64,000 nucleotides of DNA from Achromobacter spanius (GCF_029637605.1 NZ_CP121261.1:744001-808000); one strand, 5' to 3'. Positions 34,501 through 44,075 are shown, numbered from the stretch's first letter. The notes: generated by a model from the letters alone, not told the origin. Numbers and translations are program-made.

Positions 34501-34548
34501 ACGTAGCAAGCCCATGTAGCAAGCCTATGTAGCAAGCCTATGTAGCAC
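34501..34548. repeat. 13-bp tandem repeat after the TetR gene
   Basis: Units of ACGTAGCAAGCCC / ATGTAGCAAGCCT occur at 34501-34513, 34514-34526 and 34527-34539, with a partial fourth copy running into the terminator stem. Confidence 0.85.
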
Positions 34549-34569
34549 TTCAAACAGAAGTGCTTTTTT
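34544..34569 (+). terminator. rho-independent terminator of the TetR gene
   Basis: AGCACTTC (34544-34551), loop AAACA, GAAGTGCT (34557-34564), then a five-T run (34565-34569). The stem begins within the last 13-bp repeat copy. Confidence 0.85.
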
Positions 34570-34582
34570 ATCCACCAGAAAC

Positions 34583-34599
34583 TAGACGACCGGTCTAAT
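34583..34599. promoter_or_regulatory. TetR operator copy 2 (DJ-1-like gene promoter)
   Basis: An identical copy of TAGACGACCGGTCTAAT, 33 bp before the ATG of the DJ-1-like gene, matching the site at 33791-33807. Confidence 0.8.
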
Positions 34600-34632
34600 A
34601 TTTCTAATCCATTCCTCGAAAGGAGCATCACC

Positions 34633-35310
34633 ATGAAAGTCCTCATCGTTCTGACCTCGCATGATCAGCTAGGCAATACCGGCCGCAAAACCGGCTTCTG
34701 GCTCGAAGAGTTGGCCGCGCCGTACTACACGTTCAAAGACGCTGGCGCCGACATCGTGCTGGCCTCGCCCCAAGGCGGGCAACCCCCGCTGGACCCGAAA
34801 AGCAACGAGCCGTCTTTTCAGACCGAATTCACCCACCGCTTCGAAGCCGACGCGGCCGCCAACGAACAACTGGCCAACACCGTGCGCCTGGACAGCGTCT
34901 CGCAAGCCGACTTCGACACCGTGTTCTACCCGGGCGGCCATGGCCCCCTGTGGGATCTTGCCGAAGATGGCAACTCCATCTCCTTGATCGAATCATTCAT
35001 CGAAGCCGGCAAGCCGGTCGCGCTGGTCTGCCACGCGCCGGGCGTGCTGCGCCACGTGAAGGCAGCCGACGGCCAGCCGCTGGTCGCCGGCAAGCAGGTC
35101 ACCGGCTTCACGAACACCGAAGAAGACGGCGTCGGCCTCACCGACGTGGTGCCGTTTCTGGTTGAAGACGAACTCAAGGCGAAGGGCGGGGTGTACTCGA
35201 AGGGTCCGGATTGGGGCTCGTATGTGGTCAGCGACGGCCTGCTGATCACCGGCCAGAACCCGGCGTCGTCGTTGGAAGCCGCTGCTGTGTTGATGAAGCG
35301 GTTCGCCTAG
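34633..35310 (+). CDS. DJ-1/PfpI-family protein (HchA/YhbO-like type 1 glutamine amidotransferase fold)
   Basis: A 225-residue protein of the DJ-1/PfpI superfamily. MKVLIVLTSHDQLGNTGRKTGFWLEELAAPYYTFKDAGADIVLASPQGGQPPLDPKS is typical of the HchA-like branch. The nucleophile cysteine is in VALVCHAPGVLRHVK, and the catalytic-site glutamate is near the N-terminal FWLEE. Such proteins act in defence against methylglyoxal and other electrophiles. Control by the upstream NemR-like TetR protein through an identical operator supports an electrophile-response role. AAAGGAG lies before the ATG. It overlaps the convergent GNAT gene by 4 bp. Confidence 0.92.
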   Translation: MKVLIVLTSHDQLGNTGRKTGFWLEELAAPYYTFKDAGADIVLASPQGGQPPLDPKSNEPSFQTEFTHRFEADAAANEQLANTVRLDSVSQADFDTVFYPGGHGPLWDLAEDGNSISLIESFIEAGKPVALVCHAPGVLRHVKAADGQPLVAGKQVTGFTNTEEDGVGLTDVVPFLVEDELKAKGGVYSKGPDWGSYVVSDGLLITGQNPASSLEAAAVLMKRFA

Positions 35311-35837
35311 GTCGAGATGGGCGCACCCAACGCCTTGCTCATGATGATGCTTCGATAGTTGGTGTGCACCCATTGCGCGAATTCGATCGGCCGGTAGCCG
35401 CGCGAGGCATACCAGGCTTGTAAATGCGTGGCGGGTTCTGCGGTGTCCAAGGCGATCTCCTTGGCGCCGCAGGCTGCTGCCCGTGCTTCCGCCCACGCCA
35501 TCAATCGGGCGCCCAGCCCTGAGCGTTGCAGGCTCGGCTCGACACCAAGCTGATGAAGGCTCGCCACGTCGGGACGGTCGAGCCAGGGGGTGCCCGCTGT
35601 GCGCAGCGGCGGGATGAAGAGCACCGTGCCCACAAGAGTGGTGCCGACAATCGCGACGTAGCATTCGCCTGCTGCCATGCGATGCCGCGTGACATCGTCG
35701 CTTTGATCCACCGCCTTGAACTTCAAGCCCTTTGCACCCAGCGTCGCGTACGCGCGATGGAGCAGGGCGGTCAAGGAGCTGACGTCGTCGTCGGGCGCGA
35801 ATAGCCGAATTTCAACAGTGCCTGCGTCGATTGCCAT
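35307..35837 (-). CDS. GNAT-family N-acetyltransferase
   Basis: A 176-residue acetyltransferase. The acetyl-CoA loop is in LHQLGVEPSLQRSGLGARLMAWAEARA (motif A, QRSGLG); the remaining core strands are IALDTAEPATHLQAWYASRGYRPIE. The substrate is unknown. It lies 5 nt downstream of the VOC protein gene (same strand), so the two are probably cotranscribed, and it overlaps the end of the DJ-1-like gene by 4 bp. Confidence 0.88.
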   Translation of the reverse strand: MAIDAGTVEIRLFAPDDDVSSLTALLHRAYATLGAKGLKFKAVDQSDDVTRHRMAAGECYVAIVGTTLVGTVLFIPPLRTAGTPWLDRPDVASLHQLGVEPSLQRSGLGARLMAWAEARAAACGAKEIALDTAEPATHLQAWYASRGYRPIEFAQWVHTNYRSIIMSKALGAPIST

Positions 35838-35842
35838 GTGCG

Positions 35843-36286
35843 TTACTCCGCACCGCTAGCTACGGGGCGGTCCCCAATCCACTCTGAAAAACGCAACAGA
35901 TAACCGTCGGGGTCCTGCACCAGGAACTGCCGCACCCCAATTTCGACGTTATCGCTTCGGTACCAGCGTTCCTGCATTTGCCGGTACAGCGGCCAGCTTG
36001 CATCCACCAGGCGCTCGTGCAGCGCGTCGATCGACTTCACCTTGATCTCGAAATTCACGCCACGGCCCAGGGGCGCTTCCAGTGGCGCAGTGATCCAGCC
36101 GTCGTCGCCACGCACTTCTTCCAGCATGAATTGCGCGCCGTCCCGATCCAGGAAGACAAAGCCTTCCTCTTCGCGCTGATAGACCACTTCGAAGCCGCAC
36201 AGGTCGATCCAGAATTGCCGGCTGCGCGCCAAGTCCTTGACCAGCAGCTCCGCCACCATGCGCGCCCGGTACGATTTGTCTTCCAT
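35843..36286 (-). CDS. VOC-family protein (glyoxalase/bleomycin-resistance fold)
   Basis: A 147-residue protein with a paired beta-alpha-beta-beta-beta layout: MVAELLVKDLARSRQFWIDLCGFEVVYQREEEGFVFLDRDGAQFMLEEV and VNFEIKVKSIDALHERLV...RQFLVQDPDGYLLRFSEWIG. The C-terminal DPDGYLLRF is the usual metal-site strand of VOC proteins; whether it resists a drug or isomerises a thiohemiacetal is not visible. It is divergent from the ArsR gene and upstream of the GNAT gene. Confidence 0.88.
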   Translation of the reverse strand: MEDKSYRARMVAELLVKDLARSRQFWIDLCGFEVVYQREEEGFVFLDRDGAQFMLEEVRGDDGWITAPLEAPLGRGVNFEIKVKSIDALHERLVDASWPLYRQMQERWYRSDNVEIGVRQFLVQDPDGYLLRFSEWIGDRPVASGAE

Positions 36287-36356
36287 CGTTTCTCCTTATT
36301 GGGCGGCCATGATAACGGGCGACAAACCCCACAACACCCGCAATCATCGTATTGAC

Positions 36357-36377
36357 ATATCGGGAAATCCAGATATC
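36357..36377. promoter_or_regulatory. ArsR-type operator over the arsR-like gene start
   Basis: ATATCGGGAAATCCAGATATC lies 8 bp before the ATG of the ArsR-type gene, so binding would cover the ribosome site and the promoter end. Its reverse complement matches the element at 36703-36724 in the flanks GATATC and CCCGATAT with the same spacing. Confidence 0.65.
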
Positions 36378-36385
36378 ATCACGCC

Positions 36386-36688
36386 ATGGAATTACTCGAC
36401 ATCTTCAAAGCCCTCTCGAACCGTACGCGCCTGGAAATCCTGAAAGGGTTGAAGGACCCGGCGAACAGCTTCCCGCCGCAGGATGAAGGCGATGTTCATA
36501 CGGTTGGCGTCTGCGTCAGTAGCATTCAAGAGGGCGTCGGGCTGTCGCAGTCAACGGTGTCTGATTACCTTGCCACGCTGCAACGCGCGGGCTTGGTGGA
36601 CGCCACGCGCATTGGTCCGTGGACGTATTACAAGCGCAATGAAGCAAACATCAGGGCTCTTGCCGAGATCATCGGGAAAGACCTGTAA
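36386..36688 (+). CDS. ArsR-family transcriptional regulator
   Basis: A 100-residue winged-helix protein. It begins [22 protein letters not shown], the standard ArsR start, and the recognition helix is in [36 protein letters not shown]. One cysteine (GVCVSS) is present, but no clear metal-binding ELCVCDL motif, so it is probably a redox or metabolite sensor. Palindromic elements precede both this gene and the quinone-reductase-like gene 62 nt downstream; autoregulation and control of that gene are likely. Confidence 0.9.
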   Translation: MELLDIFKALSNRTRLEILKGLKDPANSFPPQDEGDVHTVGVCVSSIQEGVGLSQSTVSDYLATLQRAGLVDATRIGPWTYYKRNEANIRALAEIIGKDL

Positions 36689-36702
36689 TTTTTTTATCCC
36701 TA

Positions 36703-36724
36703 GATATCGGAATATCCCGATATC
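36703..36724. promoter_or_regulatory. ArsR-type operator before the quinone reductase-like gene
   Basis: A 22-bp palindrome with arms GATATCGG and CCGATATC starts 48 bp before the ATG of the MDR gene. It is related to the element at 36357-36377. Confidence 0.65.
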
Positions 36725-36750
36725 CCACTTTACCGATAAGAGGTGATGCA

Positions 36751-37719
36751 ATGAAAGCTGTCGTACTTAACTCATTTGGTGGCCCGGAAGCGTTCAAGCT
36801 GCGCGAAGTGCCCAAGCCTGTGCCGCAAGCGGGACAAGTTCTGGTGCGCGTCCATGCCACGTCCATCAATCCCTTGGATTACCAAGTCCGGCGAGGCGAT
36901 TACCCCGACCTCGTGCCACTGCCGGCCATAACCGGGCACGACGTATCCGGCGTGGTTGAAGCCGTGGGGCCGGGGGTGACGGCATTCGCGCCAGGCGACG
37001 AGGTCTGGTACACGCCGCAAATTTTCGACGGACCAGGAAGCTATGCCGAATACCACGTTGCCGCTGAAAGCATCATCGGCAAGAAGCCACCGTCGCTGAG
37101 CCATCTTGAGGCTGCCAGCCTGACGCTGGTTGGCGGAACGGCGTGGGAAGCGCTGGTCGTGCGCGCGGGCTTGAGAGTAGGCGAGAGCATCTTGATACAC
37201 GGCGGCGCGGGCGGGGTTGGCCATGTTGCGATCCAGCTTGCCAAGGCCATCGGTGCAAAGGTGTACACGACCGCGCGCGAAGCCAATTTCGAGTTCGCCC
37301 GGCGCATGGGCGCCGATGTCGTCATCGACTACGCAAAGGAAGATTACGTCGACACCGTCATGCGCGAAACCGGCGGCCGTGGGGTCGACGTGGTATTCGA
37401 CACCATCGGCGGCGACACCTTGTCGCGCAGCGCCGACGTGCTTGCGCAACTGGGCCGCGTGGTCTCGATCGTGGACATCGCGCAACCCCAGAACCTGCTG
37501 CAAGCCTGGGGCAAGAACGCCAGCTATCACTTCGTCTTCACCCGGCAACATCGCGGCAAGCTTGACGAGTTGAGCGCGTTGATCGAGCGCGGTCAGTTGC
37601 GACCACATGTGGGCGCCGTCTATTCGCTGGCCGACATTGCACAGGCCCATGCCAGGCTTGAGACGCCCAACAATGGCCTGCAGGGAAAGATCGCGATTGC
37701 GGTTGCGTCGTCTATTTAA
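36751..37719 (+). CDS. zinc-independent MDR oxidoreductase (quinone oxidoreductase-like)
   Basis: A 322-residue medium-chain dehydrogenase/reductase. The N-terminal GroES-like part has [25 protein letters not shown] and [13 protein letters not shown]; the cofactor motif is [16 protein letters not shown]. Zinc-binding cysteines are absent, placing it with NADPH quinone reductases. Probably reduces quinones or reactive enones. It is controlled by the preceding ArsR-type gene, judging from the palindromes. AAGAGGTG precedes the ATG. Its stop overlaps the convergent LysR stop by 4 bp. Confidence 0.9.
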   Translation: MKAVVLNSFGGPEAFKLREVPKPVPQAGQVLVRVHATSINPLDYQVRRGDYPDLVPLPAITGHDVSGVVEAVGPGVTAFAPGDEVWYTPQIFDGPGSYAEYHVAAESIIGKKPPSLSHLEAASLTLVGGTAWEALVVRAGLRVGESILIHGGAGGVGHVAIQLAKAIGAKVYTTAREANFEFARRMGADVVIDYAKEDYVDTVMRETGGRGVDVVFDTIGGDTLSRSADVLAQLGRVVSIVDIAQPQNLLQAWGKNASYHFVFTRQHRGKLDELSALIERGQLRPHVGAVYSLADIAQAHARLETPNNGLQGKIAIAVASSI

Positions 37720-38627
37720 TCCAACGCCGCCCGCATCTTCTTCAGATCGTTTTCCAGCTGGATGCGCATCACCTTCAGCAGCTCGCGGGCGTTGCCCGAC
37801 AAGGGCATGCCCGAGCGGAACACCAGCAGGCTGGTGAAGCTGATTTCCAGTGACACCCGCTTGATCGTGAGCCCGCGCGACAGATAGTCCAGCGCCATGA
37901 TGGGATGCACCATGCCGATGCCCACGCCATTGAGCGCGAACTCGCAGACCGAGTTGGAATAGGGCGTTTCCAGCATGGGCCGCAGATTCAGGCCAACCGC
38001 CTGCATCGCGGCTTCCAGGCGGCGTCGGCTGGCGTCTTCCGGGTTGAGCGCAATGAAAGGGTGTTCAACGAGGTCTTGCGGGTCAATCACTTTCTTGCGC
38101 GCCAGCGGATGGCGGTTGTGCATGGCGATCACGCCCGGCGTGCGCAGGAATTCCGAGTGTTCAAGGCCCAGCACCGAGAGTTCGTCGGCCATCAGCCCGA
38201 AGTCGAGCTGGCCGGCCGCCACCTGGCGCAGCACCTCGCGCGAACTCATGATCTGAAACGACATCTGCAAGCGGCGGTCGGCAAGGCCGAAGGCGGCGAT
38301 GGCGCGTGGCATGAAGCCGGTGCCCAGCGCGGGCAACGAACCAATCGCCAGCCGGCCCACGCCAAACGATTTAAGGCTGCGAATGCGGTGTTCGATCAAC
38401 TCGAAACCGGCAAAGCAGCGATCCACCTCTTCCATCAGCGCGCCGGCCTCGGGCGTGGCGACCAGCCGGCCGCGCACCCGTTCAAACAGGCGCAGCCCCG
38501 AGCTGTCTTCAAGTTTGCGGATTGACTGGCTGATGGCGGGTTGGGACACCCCCAGCAGGTTGGCGGCCTTGCTGGTTGTACCGGCCTGCATGACGGCGCG
38601 GAAAACCTGGATTTCACGCATATCCAT
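37716..38627 (-). CDS. LysR-family transcriptional regulator
   Basis: A 303-residue [47 protein letters not shown], with an effector domain containing [24 protein letters not shown]. Divergent from the cystathionine beta-lyase-like gene 108 bp away. Two overlapping palindromes (ATAAG-N5-CTTAT and CTTA-N5-TAAG) sit immediately before its own start codon. It probably governs metC-aapJQMP in response to a sulfur amino acid. Confidence 0.92.
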   Translation of the reverse strand: MDMREIQVFRAVMQAGTTSKAANLLGVSQPAISQSIRKLEDSSGLRLFERVRGRLVATPEAGALMEEVDRCFAGFELIEHRIRSLKSFGVGRLAIGSLPALGTGFMPRAIAAFGLADRRLQMSFQIMSSREVLRQVAAGQLDFGLMADELSVLGLEHSEFLRTPGVIAMHNRHPLARKKVIDPQDLVEHPFIALNPEDASRRRLEAAMQAVGLNLRPMLETPYSNSVCEFALNGVGIGMVHPIMALDYLSRGLTIKRVSLEISFTSLLVFRSGMPLSGNARELLKVMRIQLENDLKKMRAALD

Positions 38628-38629
38628 AT

Positions 38630-38652
38630 ATAAGTCCTGCTTATCGACTAAG
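38630..38652. promoter_or_regulatory. overlapping dyads at the lysR/metC divergent promoter
   Basis: ATAAG-TCCTG-CTTAT (38630-38644) and CTTA-TCGAC-TAAG (38640-38652) share the middle CTTAT. They begin 3 bp upstream of the lysR start codon and overlap its ribosome site. This fits a LysR recognition site mediating autoregulation. Confidence 0.55.
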
Positions 38653-38735
38653 TCAGTTCAATTGTTGAGGGAATTGGTCTGAGCGTCCAGACTGCGTGTC
38701 ATCGAGATCTCTCCTACGTGCCGAAAATAGTTTAA

Positions 38736-39887
38736 ATGAACACCAAAAGCCCCTCGAATACTGATTTCGCCAGCCTGTCGCCGGCTGTCCAACGCGCCTC
38801 CACGGTGGTGTTCGGCTCGCTTGCCGACTTCGTCAACCGCAAGCAGCGCCAGCCCGACGGCTATAGCTATGGCATTACCGGCACGCCTACGGCGCGGCTC
38901 CTGGAGCAGCGCATCGCGGCGCTCGAAGGCGCCCGCCACTGCGTGATTACCCCCTCGGGGGCGTCCGCGCTGATGACCGTTGTGATGGGATTCGTGCGCG
39001 GCGGCGATCACCTGCTGGTGTCGGCGGCCTGCTATGGCGCGCTTAAGACCTTTGCCGAGAAGTGGCTGGCCCACATGGGCGTGGAAGTCGAGCTCTACCA
39101 GCCCGCCATTGGCGCGGAGATCGAGGCGCTGATCCGGCCGACCACCCGCATGATCTGCATGGAAGCGCCCGGCACCGTCACGATGGAAATGGCCGACATT
39201 CCGGCGATTGCCGAGGTGGCGCGCCGCCATGGCGTGCTGACCATGATGGACAACACCTGGGCCAGCCCGCTGGGGTTCCAGCCCCTGGCGCATGGCGTGG
39301 ATTTCAGCGTGGAGGCCGCCACCAAGTTCTTCAGCGGCCATTCCGATGTGCTGATGGGCAGCATCAGCCTGAACGATGCCGACCACTACGCCGTGCTGCG
39401 CGAGACGCAAAGCATTCTGGGCCAGCAGGTCAGCCCGGAAGATTGCTTTCTGGTGCTGCGCGGCCTGGAAACCCTGGACCTGCGCGTGCGCGCGCAAAGC
39501 GCCGCCACGCTGGAGATCGCGCAGTGGCTGCAAGCCCAGCCCCAGGTTGAACGCCTGCTGTATCCGCCGCTTGAAGGCGACGCCGGCCATGCCCTGTGGC
39601 GGCGTGATTTCCGCACCAACGGCTGCCTGTTCTCGTTGATCCTGAAGCCGGGGCCGGAGCACGCATTCAACGGTTTCTTCGACACGCTTGAACACTTCGC
39701 CATTGGCGCGAGCTGGGGCGGGGTGCATAGCCTGGCCGCGTATTACCCGGCGCCGTTGCAGGCCGGCCGCGTGCATCCGGCCACGGATCAGCCGGTGGTG
39801 CGCCTGTCGATCGGGCTTGAGGGAATCGACATTCTGAAGGAAGACCTGCGCCGGGCGCTTGACGCCTACGCCCGTCAGGCACGCTGA
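38736..39887 (+). CDS. metC: cystathionine beta-lyase-type PLP enzyme
   Basis: A 383-residue Cys/Met-metabolism PLP enzyme. Landmarks are YGITGTPTARLLEQRIAALEGA, SGASALM, the PLP aspartate D172 in MMDNTWASPLGFQP, and the PLP lysine K197 in FSVEAATKFFSGHSD. The MDNTWASP segment favours cystathionine beta-lyase over gamma-synthase. It would cleave cystathionine or cystine-like thioethers. It is followed at 67 nt by a complete amino-acid ABC importer, suggesting uptake and cleavage of a sulfur amino acid. Confidence 0.88.
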   Translation: MNTKSPSNTDFASLSPAVQRASTVVFGSLADFVNRKQRQPDGYSYGITGTPTARLLEQRIAALEGARHCVITPSGASALMTVVMGFVRGGDHLLVSAACYGALKTFAEKWLAHMGVEVELYQPAIGAEIEALIRPTTRMICMEAPGTVTMEMADIPAIAEVARRHGVLTMMDNTWASPLGFQPLAHGVDFSVEAATKFFSGHSDVLMGSISLNDADHYAVLRETQSILGQQVSPEDCFLVLRGLETLDLRVRAQSAATLEIAQWLQAQPQVERLLYPPLEGDAGHALWRRDFRTNGCLFSLILKPGPEHAFNGFFDTLEHFAIGASWGGVHSLAAYYPAPLQAGRVHPATDQPVVRLSIGLEGIDILKEDLRRALDAYARQAR

Positions 39888-39954
39888 TATTCATCCTGGG
39901 CCAGCCGCCAACAAGAGCTTCATGGCCCGTCAACACATTGCAAGGGGAATTGCC

Positions 39955-41058
39955 ATGTACCGTATCCGTACCGTTTCGCGCGCGCTCATCCTGGGCGCCG
40001 CCGCCATGCTGCCCGCCCTGGCCGGCGCGCAAAATGCCACACCCGCCACGCCCGCCACACCCACCACCACACCCGCCGCCTCGCCGGTGGTCTCCGCGCC
40101 CAGCAACAGCCCGACCGTGGACCAGATCCGCGCCCGTGGCTATGTGATCTGCGGATCGGGCCACGGCACCACCGGCTTTTCGGCGCCAGACAAAGACGGC
40201 AACTGGAAGGGGCTGGATGTGGAAACCTGCCGCGCCATCGCGATTGCCGTGCTGGGTGACGGCACCAAGGTGCGCTTCGTGCCGCTGACCGGCCAGCAAC
40301 GCCTGACCGCGTTGCAGACGGGCCAGATCGACGTGCTGCCGCGCACCACCTCCTGGACCTTGCGGCGCGATGCCAACGGCATCAACTTCACCTATCCCAA
40401 TTACTACGAGTACGACGCCTTCATGGTGCGCAAGGACCTGGGTATCACGCACACCAAGGACATGCAGGGCGCCACCATCTGCGTGCAAACCGGATCGACC
40501 AGCGAAGTGACGGTGGCCGACCTGTCGCGCAAGTTCAAACTGGGCCTGAAGACCGTGTTGTTCGACAACGTGGCCGCCTCGCGCCAGGCCTTTTTCACGG
40601 GTCGCTGCGATGGCTTGATCACGGACTCGTCGGCGCTGGCGGCGGTGCGCGCCACGCAGGCGCAGAACCCGGACGACTACGTCATCTTTCCGGCCAGCGG
40701 CAACAGCGAAGCCCTGACCCCGGCGGTGCGCCATGGCGATGACCGCTGGTTCGACATCGTCAAGTTCGTGGTCCAGGTGCCGATCGCGGCCGAAGACATG
40801 GGCATCACGCAGGCCAACGTGGACGACATGCTCAAGTCGGGCGATCCGCGCATCGCCCGCTTCCTGGGCGTGGAACCGGGCAACGGCAAGGCGCTGGGCC
40901 TGGACGAACGCTGGGCCTACAACATCGTCAAGGCGCAGGGCAACTACGGCGAGATGTTTGAACGCAACGTCGGCAAGAACAGCCCGTTGAAGCTCGAGCG
41001 CGGCCTGAACCGGCTGTATCGCGACGGCGGCCTGATGTACCCCTACGTTTTCAATTGA
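39955..41058 (+). CDS. aapJ: general L-amino acid ABC transporter binding protein
   Basis: A 367-residue periplasmic receptor of the AapJ/BztA type. The signal peptide runs to about LAGAQ (residue 25) and is followed by a Thr/Pro/Ala linker. The receptor starts TVDQIRARGYVICGSGHGTTGFSAPDKDGNWKGLDVETCRAIA; further family segments are VRFVPLTGQQRLTALQTGQIDVLPRTTSWT and GAPYVFN-like ending MYPYVFN. The start at 39955 follows AAGGGG. It is the first of four genes aapJQMP. Confidence 0.9.
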   Translation: MYRIRTVSRALILGAAAMLPALAGAQNATPATPATPTTTPAASPVVSAPSNSPTVDQIRARGYVICGSGHGTTGFSAPDKDGNWKGLDVETCRAIAIAVLGDGTKVRFVPLTGQQRLTALQTGQIDVLPRTTSWTLRRDANGINFTYPNYYEYDAFMVRKDLGITHTKDMQGATICVQTGSTSEVTVADLSRKFKLGLKTVLFDNVAASRQAFFTGRCDGLITDSSALAAVRATQAQNPDDYVIFPASGNSEALTPAVRHGDDRWFDIVKFVVQVPIAAEDMGITQANVDDMLKSGDPRIARFLGVEPGNGKALGLDERWAYNIVKAQGNYGEMFERNVGKNSPLKLERGLNRLYRDGGLMYPYVFN

Positions 41059-41083
41059 CCCGGGTGCCGGGCGGGGCTGATTC

Positions 41084-42226
41084 ATGTTCAAGCGACTTTG
41101 GTACGACGCGCGGGCGCGGTCCGTGCTGGCGCAGGTGCTCATTGCCTGCGTCTTCTTTGGCACGCTGTCCTGGCTGGTGTGGAACGCGCATTACAACCTG
41201 ACCCAGCGCGGCATCACCACCGGTTTTGGGTATCTGGGGGACGCGGCGCGCTTCCCGGTGTCGGAAAGCCTGCTGGCTTACCGGCCCACCGACAGTTATG
41301 GGCGCGCGTTTGTCGTCGGGCTGGTCAACACGCTGTATATCTCGGCGCTGGTGATCCTTGCCTCGACGGTGCTGGGATTCCTGCTGGCGCTGGCACGCCG
41401 CAGCCGGCATCCGCTGGTGCATGGCATCGCCACGCTCTATCTGGAAATCACGCGGAACACGCCGTTGGTGGTGCAACTGCTGTTCTGGTATAGCCTGGTC
41501 ACCATCAATCTGCCTTCGCCCCGGCAGGCGCTCAACCCGTTGCCCGGCGTATTCCTGTCGATTCGTGGCCTGTTCTTTCCCAGCGTGCAGTCGCAGGGCG
41601 ATTGGCTGCCGTTGTTGTGCGTGCTGTTGGCGGCGCTGCTGGCCTGGTGGGGCTTGCGCCCGCTGCGCAAGCAGCGTCCGGCCCTGCCGCTGGGCCGCAT
41701 CGTGCTCGTCGTAACGGCGCTGGCAAGTGTGGCGGCCTGGCAGTGGGGCGGCCTGACATTGAGCAGCACCGCGCCGCAACTACGTGGGCTGAACTTCGTT
41801 GGCGGCACCGCGCTGACGCCCGAATTCACCGCGCTGCTGGTTGGCCTGACGCTGTATTCGGCGGCGTTCTCGGGCGAGATCATCCGTGGCGGAATCGAGG
41901 CCGTGGCGCAGGGCCAATGGGAGGCGGCGCAGTCGCTTGGGTTGCGTCCCTGGACCACGCTGCGCCACGTGATCGTGCCGCAATCGCTGCGCGTGATTGT
42001 GCCGCCCATGACCAGCCAGTACCTGTCTATCGTGAAGAACACCACGCTGGCGCTGGCGGTGGGGTATCCGGACCTGTCGTTCGTGATCACCACCACCATC
42101 AACCAGACCGGCCAGGCCATCGAAGGGCTGGCGATTCTGATGGGCGTGTATCTGTGCATCAGCCTGAGCGTGTCGCTCTTCATGAATCTCTACAACCGGC
42201 GCATCCTGCGGACTGAACGCAAATGA
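41084..42226 (+). CDS. aapQ: general L-amino acid ABC transporter permease 1
   Basis: A 380-residue polar-amino-acid permease of the AapQ/BztB type, with a long N-terminal part (VWNAHYNLTQRGITTGFGYL), the large insertion typical of this family (about 140-215) and the permease loop EAAQSLGLRPWTTLRHVIVPQSLRVIVPPM. The stop overlaps the next start (ATGA), indicating coupling. Confidence 0.92.
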   Translation: MFKRLWYDARARSVLAQVLIACVFFGTLSWLVWNAHYNLTQRGITTGFGYLGDAARFPVSESLLAYRPTDSYGRAFVVGLVNTLYISALVILASTVLGFLLALARRSRHPLVHGIATLYLEITRNTPLVVQLLFWYSLVTINLPSPRQALNPLPGVFLSIRGLFFPSVQSQGDWLPLLCVLLAALLAWWGLRPLRKQRPALPLGRIVLVVTALASVAAWQWGGLTLSSTAPQLRGLNFVGGTALTPEFTALLVGLTLYSAAFSGEIIRGGIEAVAQGQWEAAQSLGLRPWTTLRHVIVPQSLRVIVPPMTSQYLSIVKNTTLALAVGYPDLSFVITTTINQTGQAIEGLAILMGVYLCISLSVSLFMNLYNRRILRTERK

Positions 42227-43317
42227 ACACGACCGTGATCTCTACAGATATGCCGTCCCGGCCCGCGCCGGTGGATCGCCGGGCGGGCGTGCCCCAGCGA
42301 CTGTTTGGCAATATTCCCAGCAGTATCGCCACCTTGCTGGCGTTGGGCCTGGCGCTCTATGCCATGGGGAAGTTCATTGATTGGTCGCTGTTGAACGCCG
42401 TGTGGCCGGGCGAACCCGGCGCCATGTGCCGGCAGGCCAGCGGGGCGTGCTGGGCGTTCCTGGCCGAAAAGCTGAATCAGATTCTGTTCGGCATTTATCC
42501 GCGCGCCGAGCAATGGCGGCCAGCCGTGGTGTGCGTGGCCATTCTGGCCATGGTGGTTGTGTCGCTTGACCCGCGCCAATGGCGGCTGCGCACGGTCGGG
42601 CTGTGGCTGGCGGGCATGGCCGGCGCGTTGGCGCTGATGCTGGGCGGTTGGGCGGGGTTGACCCAAGTGCCGACCGCGTCGTGGGGTGGCCTGCCCGTGA
42701 CGCTGCTGCTGGCGGTGTGCGCGCTGGGCGTGGGCATGCCGCTGGGCATCCTGCTGGCATTGGCGCGGCGCGGCTCGCTGCCGATGGCGCGCTTCATCGC
42801 GACCTGCGTTATCGAACTGATCCGTGGCCTGCCGTTGATCAGCCTGTTGTTCATGGCGTCCATCGTGCTGCCCATCATGCTGCCGGCCGGCATGACCATC
42901 GACAGCCTGCTGCGCGCCGGCATCGCGCTGACGATTTTCTCGGCCGCCTATCTGGCCGAGGTGATCCGTGGCGGCTTGCAATCACTGCCGGCGGGGCAGA
43001 TGGAAGCCTCGCGCGCGCTTGGCCTGTCGTGGTGGCAGATGACGCGGCTGGTGGTGTTGCCACAGGCGATGCGCAAGGTGATCGCACCACTGACCAATAC
43101 CGCCATCGTGATGATCAAGAACACCAGCCTGGTGCTGATCGTGGGCTTGTTCGACCTGCTGAGTTCGGGGCGCGCCGCCTTGACGGATCCGGCCTGGCCC
43201 ACGCCCTATGTAGAGACTTATCTCTTTATCGCGGGCATCTATTTCTGCATCTGCTTCGGCCTGTCGCGCTATTCGATGTGGCTGGAGCGGCGCTTCAAAA
43301 AAGGGGAACTACGTTGA
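42223..43317 (+). CDS. aapM: general L-amino acid ABC transporter permease 2
   Basis: A 364-residue permease of the AapM/BztC type. The EAA loop is [32 protein letters not shown], and the N-terminal half contains the family's extra helices and the [25 protein letters not shown] segment. It overlaps aapQ by 4 nt, and its stop overlaps the TTG start of the ATPase gene. Confidence 0.92.
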   Translation: MNTTVISTDMPSRPAPVDRRAGVPQRLFGNIPSSIATLLALGLALYAMGKFIDWSLLNAVWPGEPGAMCRQASGACWAFLAEKLNQILFGIYPRAEQWRPAVVCVAILAMVVVSLDPRQWRLRTVGLWLAGMAGALALMLGGWAGLTQVPTASWGGLPVTLLLAVCALGVGMPLGILLALARRGSLPMARFIATCVIELIRGLPLISLLFMASIVLPIMLPAGMTIDSLLRAGIALTIFSAAYLAEVIRGGLQSLPAGQMEASRALGLSWWQMTRLVVLPQAMRKVIAPLTNTAIVMIKNTSLVLIVGLFDLLSSGRAALTDPAWPTPYVETYLFIAGIYFCICFGLSRYSMWLERRFKKGELR

Positions 43318-44075
43318 ACCAGCAACAAGGCGGCGTGGCCGCGCCGATGGCCGTAAGCATTTCCGGCATGAGCAAATGGTATGGCGATTTTCAGGTGCTG
43401 CATGACATAGACCTGCACGTGGCCGCGGGCGAACGCCTGGTGATCTGCGGGCCATCGGGCTCGGGCAAGTCCACGATGATCCGCTGCATCAATCGGTTGG
43501 AACGCCATCAGGAAGGCAGCATCGTGGTCAACGGCATCGCGCTGGCCGACGACCTGCGCGCCATTGACGAAGTGAGGGCGGATGCGGGCATGGTGTTCCA
43601 GCACTTCAATCTGTTTCCGCACCTGACCGTGTTGGAGAACTGCATGCTGGCGCCGATGCACGTCAAGCGCATGGCGCGCGCGCAGGCCACCGAACTGGCG
43701 ATGCAATACCTGTCGCGGGTGCGCATCCTGGACCAGGCGGACAAGTATCCCGGCCAGCTGTCCGGCGGCCAACAACAGCGCGCGGCCATCGCGCGATCGT
43801 TGTGCATGCAGCCCCGCATCATGCTGTTTGACGAGCCCACGTCCGCCCTGGACCCGGAAATGGTCAAGGAGGTGCTCGACACCATGACCGAGTTGGCCGA
43901 CGACGGCATGACCATGCTGTGCGTCACGCACGAAATGGGCTTCGCGCGCAGCGTGGCCGATCGGGTCGTGTTCATGGACGGCGGTCGCATCCTGGAGTCG
44001 GCCGCGCCGGACGCCTTCTTCGACCACCCTCGGCATGACCGCACACGCGCATTCCTTGAACGCATCCTGCATTGA
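43314..44075 (+). CDS. aapP: general L-amino acid ABC transporter ATP-binding protein
   Basis: A 253-residue ABC ATPase: Walker [10 protein letters not shown]-loop [18 protein letters not shown], signature LSGGQQQR, Walker [17 protein letters not shown]-loop THEMGFA. The start is taken as TTG at 43314 (overlapping the aapM stop, with AGGGGA eight bases upstream), giving [15 protein letters not shown]. The ATG at 43347 is the alternative. The long frame extending into aapM is an artefact. Confidence 0.93.
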   Translation: MNQQQGGVAAPMAVSISGMSKWYGDFQVLHDIDLHVAAGERLVICGPSGSGKSTMIRCINRLERHQEGSIVVNGIALADDLRAIDEVRADAGMVFQHFNLFPHLTVLENCMLAPMHVKRMARAQATELAMQYLSRVRILDQADKYPGQLSGGQQQRAAIARSLCMQPRIMLFDEPTSALDPEMVKEVLDTMTELADDGMTMLCVTHEMGFARSVADRVVFMDGGRILESAAPDAFFDHPRHDRTRAFLERILH

